Position numbers and translations under genes: made by a program. Under the pieces are notes generated by a model. The model ran no database searches, was not told the origin of the DNA, and worked only from the letters and a program-made list of their open reading frames with translations. Shown here one piece after another: positions 54,301 to 64,000 of a stretch of DNA of 64,000 bases. How positions within the stretch are numbered: the first letter of the stretch is position 1; every line of letters starts with the position of its first letter. Origin of the DNA: Anastatus disparis (lineage: Eukaryota > Arthropoda > Insecta > Hymenoptera > Eupelmidae); NCBI GenBank assembly GCA_017163975.1, contig JAFFSR010000227.1:6376501-6440500 (forward strand). Direction: 5' to 3'.

Positions 54301-57300
54301 ACTTTTACGTAAACACTTGAATAAATTTAATGTTAATTAAGAGCCGGAATTGAAATAATAAACGTCAAATCGGGTGACCACTTTAGTGATAAAACTTCAC
54401 TGTAATTTTGATAATTATTTTTTCAATTAAAATATAATATTTTTTCAGTGATAAATATTTTATGTTCTTTGAAGATGTGAAAAAATAAAATATAAAATGT
54501 CTTTTTAATAGCTTGTCAAAAATTTTTTGTTATTGATCACAATTATATCGCAAACTGCCTGCACCCAACATCTGTTTTACTATTTTGTTAAGCATCACCT
54601 CCCTCTTCTCATTCATTGTGAAAAAAAAAAGAACGGATCGTTTTAATCACGCGTTTTTGCACGCTTACACCGAGGAATGCAGACGCCTAAACAGTTTTTT
54701 GCTTAGGAAAATTTATATAAAATATTGCCGTGTCTCTCGGTCTCTTTTGTTTCTCTCGTTCTTCTTTCTTTTCGTGCACGTGTTTATAAAAAAAAAAAAA
54801 AACAGAAATGTTAACGCTAATTCAACGTGACCAAGAACACGAAAGTTTTTGCGTTGTTTGATGATGAAATATTTTATAAATAATTGAAAAAAAATATCAA
54901 ACAATTTATTCTACCATTTAAGATTTTCATTTATCGATCAAGTTTTTAGATAAAAGAAAATGTACTGAAACAATTTGAATTCAACAATACTTAATTGTTA
55001 CATTGACTTGATTAAGTTAAGTATCAGTTAAATTTAAATTATTCTGACATTATTTCCTTTATCCAGGTGTAATAAAGAAAAAATTGTGAAATAAATCAGA
55101 TAATAAACAAATCATAAATACTTTAATATTTTCCCATCTATTCTACAGTATAATTGTCAAAAAAAAATATCTTTACCACCTCGTCGCAGCGCATTGGTCC
55201 TCGGCACGCTAGTCAGAGTATCCAATTCTTTATCAAACAACAATTGCGTATTTTGTTCAAGCATATACTCCCAACAACGCAATTGTTCATCGCTCGGTGG
55301 TGGTGTTCTTTCGACTGCTTGCTGTTGCTGCTGCTGTTGCTGCTGACGCACTTTGCAAGCGCTCGCCGATGCTGAACAAAAACGACCACCGCGTGCTGAT
55401 GTGCGTTTTCGCGATCTTGGCTCGAACAAGCCTACTTCGCTCGTCTGATCGGATTGGCCGCTCGGTGAACTGCGATCCTCGCGTTGTTGGGAATTGTTTA
55501 ACGTTATGTCTTTTAATAGTCGGTCTTGACGTTGACTACTGCGACTGGATTTTGCACTAGATCTGAATAAATTAAAAAAAAATTTACACATTTATATACA
55601 TTTGTTTATAAAACATGTTTCTACTGTGATTAAATTAATGCACTTGATAAAAAAATTTCGATAAAGTTTCGATAAAATTCCTCGCGATGATAATATAATT
55701 TAATTGGCGCGCTGTAATACTACATTAATTATATTCTCCTTTTGATTAAATTGTACAGAAATTAATTATCTCTAAAACAGAGATATATTGCGAATAGAAA
55801 ATCAAATATTCAATGGGAATAATTCAATTCTTCTTTTTGTTAATTTCTTTTTATTCGGTTATAAATTATAAAATATCAAACGTTATTTGATGAAGCTTCA
55901 ATTTCAGGTATTTAAGAAATATAATTATATGAACTATAGTTAAATGTAAATAATTGAATAGAGGCAAATTGAAGTAACGAGCTAATGGTATTTATACTTT
56001 GGAGAAAAGTAAATTTTACAAAACCTTTCTGATTAAATTATCGCACAAAAGTTTCATTCATTTATTTACAATATAGAGTGTCAATTAACTTAAAATCTAT
56101 AAAATTTATATATGATTCAATGCTAACAAATTTTTCTGTTTCTTTTTTTAACATTGATGTAATGCTTCGTAATTTGAGCTTTGAATAATTTAACAGAATT
56201 GTAACTATTTTAAATAATTTTGGAATTTTCGAATTTCTAGTTTTGTTTATATTTATATACATTTGAATTAATTTAATATTTTAGTACATCTAATAATAGC
56301 TTAATTAATGAATAATGTTGATATTTTGATATTTACAAAGAAAAACTGTAATTTTCAACCCGCGTAAAAATTAAACCATTGCCAATATATTGCCAAGATA
56401 AGCAACTATCTTGGCAATATATTGGCAATATATTAGCAATGGTTCAATTTTTACGCGGGAAGTTATTGATTTTGAGAAAATTGGTTGAACGGAAAAGATT
56501 TGTTGCATCATAAAGTAAACTTCCGTAAATATTTTTTGTCTCATAAATTTTATTTCATAAATTATGAAAAATTTGGATTCTCAAAAATTGTTTATTTTTA
56601 GTCATTTTTCTTATATCGATTATAAAATATGTATTTTTCAAAAGTTCTTTTTTTTTTAATAAATAAGCAACTGCAAAAGCCACTTAATAAAAACATCAAT
56701 AGATCAATGAAAGTGTTTTAATATGCGTTGACAAATAATTTTTAAAGGCAAGGTAGAAAAATTCAAATATTAATATGAAAATAATAAAAATTATAATGAT
56801 GTGCCCTGGTGAAAAAGCCGTGCATACCCGCGTAAAAAAAGTTAAGATCACCTCGAGATCTTATTGAGACTCATCTCAATTATGGCCGTTTTTGATACGT
56901 ATTAAGATGTTGCAAACGAACTTTTAATAAATATCTTATTGAGATCTCTTTGAGACGTCTATTTCAGATGGTTTTTGAGACAACTGTAAGATTATGTTTG
57001 ACAAAATCAGTTGATTTTAAGATGAAAATGAGATCATCTTAAGATACAACTGAGATGTTTTAAGACGTTTTCAAGATGACCATAAGATATCATTTTTTAC
57101 AAAATCAGTTGATTTAAAGATGAAAATAAGATCATTTTAAGATGCAACTGAAATATTTTTGATACTTTTTTAAGATGACTGTAAGATATCATTTTTTTAC
57201 AAAATTATCTGATTTTAAGATGAAAACCAGATCATTTTAAGATGCGACTAATATGTATTTAAGACGTGAAATTCAGGAAATTATAACGTAAATTAGAAGA

Positions 57301-60300
57301 TGTCCAAGATGTAAATACAAGTATAATGTATCTAAGATAAATTTTACAGGTTTAAACGTAAACAATGAATATAATAATTTTAATAATTTAAAATTTTTAG
57401 GACAATAAAAATGAATATTTTTATGTTAAAATATTATACGAAGTAAAAGTGAGTGTAGAGATATAAAAGAAGTAAACTTAAATTTTAAAAAACCAATTTA
57501 TATTCTTATTTATTTGTGAAGTTTTAATGTAAACTTTGATAATTTGATATAAAATATACGAAAAATAATAAAGGTTATATTTTTAGGTTAATGCATATAA
57601 TTATAAATAAACTATCAACAAATAATATAATTAGATATAATTTCTATTCTATTGTTTGAAATAAGTGTTGATTGAATAACTCTTGAGTAAACATAAATTT
57701 TCCATGTTGGACCTTTACTTCCATATCTAAAAAATCCTGTTGTTTGTCAATTTCATAAATGGAAAGATGCAGCTCTGGTTCTATCTATGCAGCTAAATTC
57801 TGAAATGAAATTAATTTTTCACAAAGTAAATGTCCTTAGATATATAATATGTAAGACAAAGAAAATAAATACAAATGGTGAAAAATAATTTCAGGTTATT
57901 TAACAGTTCCTGTTTTTTACATTTTATTTTATGTAAATAAGGCAGAAAAAATTTTTACTTATCTGATAAGATGTGAATCGATTTTCTTAAAAAGCTTTTG
58001 ATTAATAATAAATTTTCTTATAATAAAAACTACAATTTTTATATTTTTACGTATGTCCCTTTTAAAAAATGTACAATATTCGTAATGACGATTGAATAAC
58101 TTGAAATTATTTGTTTATTAATAAAAGTGATTCAGTAGTATATTGTATCGATTTATTAATCAACAACTTCTGTTAATAAACAAATAATTTCAAGTTGTTG
58201 AAACGTCATTGCGAATAGTGTACACTTTTTAGAAAAAAAAATATAAATATTGTAGTTCTTATTATTAGAAAATTTATTATTAATCAAAAGGATATCAAGC
58301 CAACCGATTCACTTTTTATCAGATAAGTAAAAATTCTTTCTGCCTTATTTACAGAAAATAAAATATAAAAAATGGAAAGTGTCAAATAACCTGAAATTAT
58401 TTTTCACCATTTGTATTTATTTTCTTTGTCTTACATATTATATATCTAAGGACATTTACTTTGTGAAAAATTAATTTCATTTCAGAATTTGGCTGCATAG
58501 ATAGAACCAGAGCTGCATCTTCCCATTTATGAAATTAACAACAGAGAATAGTAAAAACAAGACTTTTTAGATGTGGATGTTAAGGTCAAACATATGGAAA
58601 ATATATGTCTATCCAAGAGTCATTCAATCATTATTATTATTTTAAACAATAGAATAGAAATTATATTAAATCATATCATTTATTAATAGTTCATTTATAA
58701 TTATATGCATTAACCTAAAAATATAACCTTTATTATTTTTCGTATATTTTATATCAAATTATCAAAGTTTACATTAAAACTTCACAAATAAATAAGAATA
58801 TAAATTGGTTTTTTAAAATTTAAGTTTACTTCTTTTATATCTCTACACTCACTTTTACTTCGTATAATATTTTAACATAAAAATATTCATTTTTATTGTC
58901 CTAAAAATTTTAAATTATTAAAATTATTATATTCATTGTTTACGTTTAAACCTGTAAAATTTATCTTAGATACATTATACTTGTATTTACATCTTGGACA
59001 TCTTCTAATTTACGTTATAATTTCCTGAATTTCACGTCTTAAATACATATTAGTCGCATCTTAAAATGATCTGGTTTTCATCTTAAAATCAGATAATTTT
59101 GTAAAAAAATGATATCTTACAGTCATCTTAAAAAAGTATCAAAAATATTTCAGTTGCATCTTAAAATGATCTTATTTTCATCTTTAAATCAACTGATTTT
59201 GTAAAAAATGATATCTTATGGTCATCTTGAAAACGTCTTAAAACATCTCAGTTGTATCTTAAGATGATCTCATTTTCATCTTAAAATCAACTGATTTTGT
59301 CAAACATAATCTTACAGTTGTCTCAAAAACCATCTGAAATAGACGTCTCAAAGAGATCTCAATAAGATATTTATTAAAAGTTCGTTTGCAACATCTTAAT
59401 ACGTATCAAAAACGGCCATAATTGAGATGAGTCTCAATGAGATCTCGAGGTGATCTTAATTTTTTTTGCGCGGGTATTTATTTAATATTTAAAAATTAAT
59501 GAAATATAGAAAAGGATTAAAAAAAATTAATTTCCGAAAATATTATTTGCCAAAAATTAGCGAAGCAGATCAAATGGCATTAAAAGTTTTTAAAAAAAGT
59601 AGTTTCCTCAAGCTGTTTCATCAAATTTGGTAGTCCAAAACTAAATTAATACATTTTATGTCAAAATTATTTTTTATTAAATTTTACCTATATAACATAC
59701 TAATTAAGTCAAGTTTCTCAAATGAAATTATTAATAAACTTCTTAAATTCAAACGGTTATTCCAATAAAAACCAAATTAATTTTACCTCGTAACTTCAAA
59801 TTAACCAATCGATCAATCAATCAATCAATCAAATCATTAAGAAAAGCCATTCTTCTTCCAAATCGCTTTTAAGAAGAAAAATAAAAGAAACTCACCTAGC
59901 GCTAATGACATTTCTAAGCACGCCATTAAGATAAAATCCATTAACCGAACTAGTAGCCGAATCATTGATCCCAGTAGCTGCTGCAGCAGCGGCGGCAGCA
60001 GCAGCAGCCGCATGACAACAGCACGCTGCAGGTGCCTCGTGTGTTGATAATTTTGGCATACAGCAGGGACACGTGCAACCGCTGGTATCTTGTATTGTAT
60101 TACTTTTACTGGTGTTAACAGCTTGACGCAATTCGCGCATTAATAATCTGCTTAATGGCTCGACACTTGTTGATGATACTGATGACGTTGACAATCGCAC
60201 GACAATGACACTTAGATTATCTTCAGCACCGTACGCTTGACCAAGATCTTGGAGACGTTTGGCTGCTAATACTGGATTTGCTTCAGCGCGAGCTTCGCGC

Positions 60301-63300
60301 ACTGCTTCTTGGATGCTGAGCACTTCCCAAAGACGACGATTACCAATTATTACAAATTCATCGTCGTCTTCAAGTATGACCTGAAAAAACATGTTTAAAA
60401 ACGAGGATTAAATTTCAATAAAATAAAATACTTAATATTTTAAAGAATAATGTTTAATTTAAATTTAACAATTAGAAAGGGTATGAATAACCTTTTAAAA
60501 ACTTAAAATGAAGTTAATAAAATGAAATGCACTGGTATCTAATTACTCTTGTAATAAAAAGTGTAATTTGCAAAGATTAAGCCAGCAAATGGAATAAGAG
60601 AATGAAACATATTCCTTTTTCTTTTTACAAACGAAAAATAAATTTCATATCTTACAATATTTTTCTCTCAAGTTAAATGCATAAAACATATCATCGTAAT
60701 ATTTATTTCTTTGAAGTTAAAACTAATAAAGTTTCGTATATAAGAGCATGCACATGTACACAAAAGATCTTGCAAAAGATATTGCACTGTAAAATAAGGT
60801 TTTGTAGTTTCTCCTCTTTTTTTATAAACACAAAAGACTTTGTTCTTTTTTTTTTCAAATTTCAGGATGCAGAATAGTATACTTTTAGACGGATTTTGTA
60901 AAGAAATTTCTACGGAATAGTTTTTTTTTTCGGGAGAAAAGTAACGTATATAAAATTTTCAAGATTAGGAGTTTTAGTCATTGTGTTACAAAATACAGAG
61001 CACGTTTCCCGATAGTTGTAAAGACACGACGATGCCACCGCTACTAACCCTGGCTAAGGTTGTAAAGAAAATTTAAAGAGAAAAAGGAATTTCGCGATCT
61101 TATGGATAATGTAGAAGTACTGAATCAAGAAAATAACTAGTTTTAAATTTACGTTCACTTCTGAAAAAATTACCGTTTTCTTTTTTTCCTTTTTTTGTGT
61201 TATTTGAATATTTTATCGTTTAAATATTTCTTTCTTAATTTTTAACGCATGAAATGTGGCGAACAACAATTTCAAAACTGTTTTGAAGTATTGTTAATCT
61301 AGAACTTTTGAATACAAGATGATTGACGTAATAAATTAAAATTTTGAAAAATATTAACGAAATTTATAAACTTTTAATCAAGATGAAATTTCATGAAAAA
61401 TTATAAACATATCTAAAAACAGAATAACATTAATGAAACTTTAATTTGAAAATTCTATTAAAAGCATAATAGATACCAAACTACAACAGTTATCCTATTA
61501 AAATTCGTACACATTATTTTAAAGTAGTCTCTTCTTACAAAAAAAAAATCAATAAAACTTTTCCCAGCCATAAATTCAAAGCTCTTCTCTTTTTTAATAT
61601 TACAAAATAAACTTTAAACTTGTAATAGAATCAAAAAGTTAAATTTAACCATTTATATTTTGCAAAAGCCCGGGGTACAACCTTGCCTCTACATAATGTA
61701 AAGCCTCGAAATTCAATTGCACGAATTACCCTCTTTTTTTTCTTTCAAAATTTATTTCACGATGCATTAACTTAAACATAAAGAGAAAGAAAAAAAAATG
61801 AATAAAATGATATATTTACCTCTTGGCTAATGGGTTCTGGCAGCGCGATAGGTAATAAATTAGCGTTATTACCCTTTTGTCCAAAGGTACTTTTATTCAG
61901 AGCGTGTAATCTTGGATCGTATTGTACGCTCGTACCTTTGGCTAATTGTAGAGGTCCAGATGCTCTGCATAATACAGCCCTGGCCTCGCCACAGGTTGCT
62001 GCTGTTAATAAATACTTTGGCTTATCGTCCGCTATATCGTTGCCGTGTTGATTAACATTTAATTTCGTTATGTGTACAAGCGCTGCGTCGACACCGTATT
62101 TTTGTCCCTTTTCGCGTAATTCACGGTGCGCCGATAATAAAGTGTAACGCAAATATTCGCTACGTGTTTCTTTGACCGTGCGCTCTTCGAGTAATAGACG
62201 TGGTATCATTTCTTGTAGAGAGCTTGGCGCTTCTTGGTTTGAGCCACCGTCGAATAAACCGAATAGGCCTTCGGTATTACAAAATGCTGGCATACGTACT
62301 TGGCTGACTAAAAGCCTGTTGGCAAAAGAAATTATTGATGTTCTTATAGAGAATTTGATTTTGATGAAATTTAATAAAAAAATTAATAAGATATTTTTAC
62401 AACGTGACCTAATTAAACATTTAGATATTTTTTTTTAATTTTCATTTAACGTCGCTGTATTTTAGTTATCATTACGATGCTAATTAGCGACGAAGGTTTG
62501 CCAGTGTGTTTGCGAACAAAGCACATGTAATCTACAGTGGTGCTTGTATCAGTCAGCTGAGAGCGGGATTCGAACTCGGGTCCTCGAGATTACGAATCCA
62601 TCGCTCTACCGACTGAGCCACTGGCTACCTCTATGTGATATGTGTTGATAGAAGAAATGTATTAATCTAATTGCATTATTATGATTATTAATGATGAGGG
62701 GGATGATGGTCAATAAGCTTTTGTAAATGTTTACAATAAATTATTAATAATAAATTGAATAATGATGAATACATTTTTGTTATTATACCTAAGAGTACAG
62801 TTAATCGTTAATACTGAAATCTTTTTATCTTTAACTTACTAACTTTACAATCATGTAAATCGTACAAATTTGAAAAGTATCTGAATATTGAAAAAGGTAT
62901 TCTATCTTTCATTACTTCGTTCTTTATTAGATTTCTTTAATTTTAACTCAATCATCATCAATTAAAAATACTGACAATGTAAATAAGCAAAATGAAGAGC
63001 TATTGAAAGATTTCATATTGATATTTCTTAATATAAATCATGTTAAAATTATCTGAAGAATGAGGTTGACGATACGTCTCATACTTATTAATTTTGATTT
63101 CCTGATAATTTAAGAAACTTTGTTCTATATGCAAAATATTGGAAAATTTAAAATTAAATGTCTTACTACAAAGTTACTCTTAGTAAAATTATAAATACTT
63201 TTTCTCTAAATGTGAAACCGTTTCATCCTTTTTAGAAAATTAAAAAAAAAATTATATAAGTAGTGCAACTATTCAGATTCTAAGCTGCATAAAAACTCTG

Positions 63301-64000
63301 GAGAAAATTAAAATATTTTTTGCTAAAAAAAAAGTTGAATCTTATTTAAATAATTAGCAAATTATTGTTGCCCTCATTTTTTCAAAAAAATAAAATCACA
63401 ATATTTCCATAAATTAGAAATTTTAGCTCAATAGAAAATTTCCACTTTGAAATAGAATAGCTCGAAACTTTCACTGCTACAGTAGTTCGTTTGTAATTAA
63501 ATAGCAACAACACAGCCTAGATAAGAGAAGCAATGAACTGGTGTATGTAAAATTAAACTGAAAGATAACTAAACTTTTCCTCTTCTAATTTTAATAAAGA
63601 GTCCAATTTCCATTTTTTTAAAAAAAAATTTCATGTATTTAAATACACATTTCTTTTAAATGGTTTGAAATATAGTTATAAAAAATATATTTCTAGATCC
63701 ACAAAGATTTAATATCAATTAGCGTTTATCAGAACCTTTGAAATTCAAATTCTAAAATTGTAACAAATATTCTGTGAAACAACATTTCATTACAATAATT
63801 TGTTTGTCCGAAACACAAAGTCCATTATTTTCTGAACTAATAAAAATTTACATGAAAGCATAACTTCTATTACATGATACATTTAATTATACAAATGAAA
63901 CTCGACAAAACTTTCTAACAATGATACAATGTAGAAATGTACAAATATAGAAATGCATACCTCTCACGAGTACCAGCTGTTTCGGAGAAACCAAGTCGCC
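51369..64000 (-). CDS. PHLPP: PHLPP-type PP2C phosphatase, 3' half (5' end off window)
   Basis: Five coding exons are visible: 63961-64000, 61820-62315, 59896-60380, 55177-55562 and 51369-51709. All phases match and they encode the last 581 residues. The first visible peptide, RLGFSETAGTRERLLVSQVR, is the link from the LRR region into the PP2C domain. That domain carries GLFDGG (metal-binding Asp), TAATCGEARAVLCRASGPLQ, DDEFVIIGNRRLWEVLSIQE and GAEDNLSVIVVRLS. The family dephosphorylates the hydrophobic motif of Akt, PKC and S6K. A long disordered tail follows with 12 alanines, 9 glutamines and Cys-rich TCPCCM. The C-terminus TTEL fits a class I PDZ ligand, as PHLPPs typically have. PH and LRR parts must lie beyond 64000. 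The introns host the palindrome, hairpin and SINE described elsewhere. Confidence 0.93.
51710..55176. other. Last PHLPP intron (3.5 kb)
   Basis: AT-rich with poly-A/poly-T runs, especially 52930-53060. I see no extra exon or clear mobile element. Confidence 0.5.
55313..55340. repeat. Polyglutamine-encoding CAG/CAA tract in PHLPP
   Basis: The minus strand reads nine Gln codons mixing CAG and CAA. The mixture suggests selection on the peptide rather than a fresh slippage expansion. Confidence 0.85.
56359..56459. mobile_element. 101-bp hairpin element with CCCGCG tips
   Basis: CCCGCGTAAAAATT at 56359 and AATTTTTACGCGGG ending at 56459 are exact inverted tips. Interior arms pair through AACCATTGC, AATATATTGCCA and CAAGAT, with an extra AATATATTGGC on the right arm and a loop of about 8 nt. 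The first 12 nt equal the tip of the 2.65-kb palindrome nearby, so the two probably belong to one family. It lies in a PHLPP intron and would fold like a pre-miRNA if transcribed. Confidence 0.75.
56825..59476. mobile_element. 2.65-kb palindromic transposon-like element
   Basis: The 2,648 bp at 56827-59474 form one long inverted repeat with its axis near 58150 and a loop of about 40 nt. Tips are CCCGCGTAAAA / TTTTTTGCGCGGG, flanked by TA on both sides. In the outer ~820 bp of each arm every landmark I checked mirrors exactly, and only a few substitutions are seen. Indels concentrate in the inner part. Each arm has three ~100-bp subterminal repeats beginning ACAAAAT near 57001, 57099 and 57199. 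An exon-like ORF (57644-57784, minus) is mirrored at about 58501-58657. It lies in a PHLPP intron (55563-59895). Confidence 0.85.
57644..57784 (-). pseudogene. Exon-like ORF inside the palindrome arm
   Basis: After a CTGCATAG acceptor-like site the minus strand stays open for 46 residues: IEPELHLSIYEIDKQQDFLD, MEVKVQHGKFMFTQELFNQH and LFQTIE, then TAG. The mirrored copy at 58501-58657 (plus strand) is broken by an early stop and indels. It may be the 3' exon of the autonomous transposon's protein, captured in both arms. I recognise no domain. Confidence 0.4.
59970..60015. repeat. Polyalanine-encoding tract in PHLPP
   Basis: On the minus strand, twelve Ala codons using all four GCN codons follow ACCCH-type residues. 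The mixed codons argue for an old, stable tract. Confidence 0.85.
60381..61819. other. PHLPP intron (1.4 kb)
   Basis: AT-rich intron without recognisable features. Confidence 0.5.
62316..63960. other. PHLPP intron (1.6 kb) carrying a SINE
   Basis: AT-rich intron. Apart from the SINE at 62441-62630 nothing stands out. Confidence 0.5.
62441..62630 (-). mobile_element. tRNA-derived SINE, copy 3
   Basis: Third family member, in a PHLPP intron and in the same transcriptional orientation as PHLPP. Head: GTGGCTCAGTCGGTAGAGCG (A box) and GTTCGAATCCCGC (B box) on the minus strand. Body shared with the other copies; tail GTTAAATGAAAA. Its anticodon-loop sequence TTCGTAA is the least degraded of the three. 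Confidence 0.85.

Noticed and set aside
55154..55560. Plus-strand ORFs opposite a PHLPP exon
   Set aside because: They are antisense shadows of the Gln/Ser-rich coding exon.
56825..59476. Palindrome as a foldback sequencing or assembly artefact
   Set aside because: The two arms differ by substitutions and by indels in the core, and the flanks outside the TA are unrelated. An artefact would give identical arms. It still deserves a long-read check.
61830..62438. Plus-strand ORFs opposite the PP2C exon
   Set aside because: Antisense shadows; the minus strand encodes clear PP2C motifs.

Overview
The window is a stretch of an animal nuclear genome. It is AT-rich, its genes are split by many small GT-AG introns, and most introns and intergenic DNA are poly-A/T and microsatellite-like. 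The encoded proteins are insect-like; the Slob-type protein and the PHLPP tail suggest an insect, possibly a hymenopteran such as a parasitoid wasp. That last step is inference only.

Layout. 1-1.3 kb: the last four coding exons of a slowpoke-binding-protein/PXK-type pseudokinase (+). 1.8-3.9 kb: a complete five-exon Caf1-55/RBBP4 histone chaperone (-). 5.3-6.2 kb: a complete three-exon ribosomal protein L37A gene (+). 6.6-7.4 kb: an unassigned candidate exon pair (+). 8.6-17.0 kb: a complete twelve-exon glycerophosphocholine phosphodiesterase GPCPD1/GDE5 gene (-), encoding 784 residues. 17-51 kb: a gene desert of about 34 kb with mobile-element remnants, microsatellites, a cluster of CTCF-like motifs around 27.8-30.1 kb and only weak exon candidates. 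51.4-64.0 kb: the 3' half of a PHLPP-type Ser/Thr phosphatase gene (-), running off the right edge.

The genes do not form a pathway. Caf1-55 is a chromatin subunit and RpL37A a ribosomal protein. GPCPD1 hydrolyses glycerophosphocholine, PHLPP dephosphorylates AGC kinases, and the Slob relative is a channel/14-3-3-binding pseudokinase. All intact coding models keep reading frame across every splice junction I checked.

The most striking non-genic object is a 2,648-bp near-perfect palindrome inside a PHLPP intron (56827-59474). Its tips read CCCGCG...CGCGGG and are flanked by TA. Each arm carries three ~100-bp subterminal repeats and a copy of an exon-like ORF. A 101-bp hairpin with the same tip lies 367 bp away. 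Other mobile DNA includes a tRNA-derived SINE family (three copies, same orientation), a TA-flanked 157-bp foldback MITE, TTAA-flanked piggyBac-style MITEs, and a 217-bp MITE flanked by TATAG.
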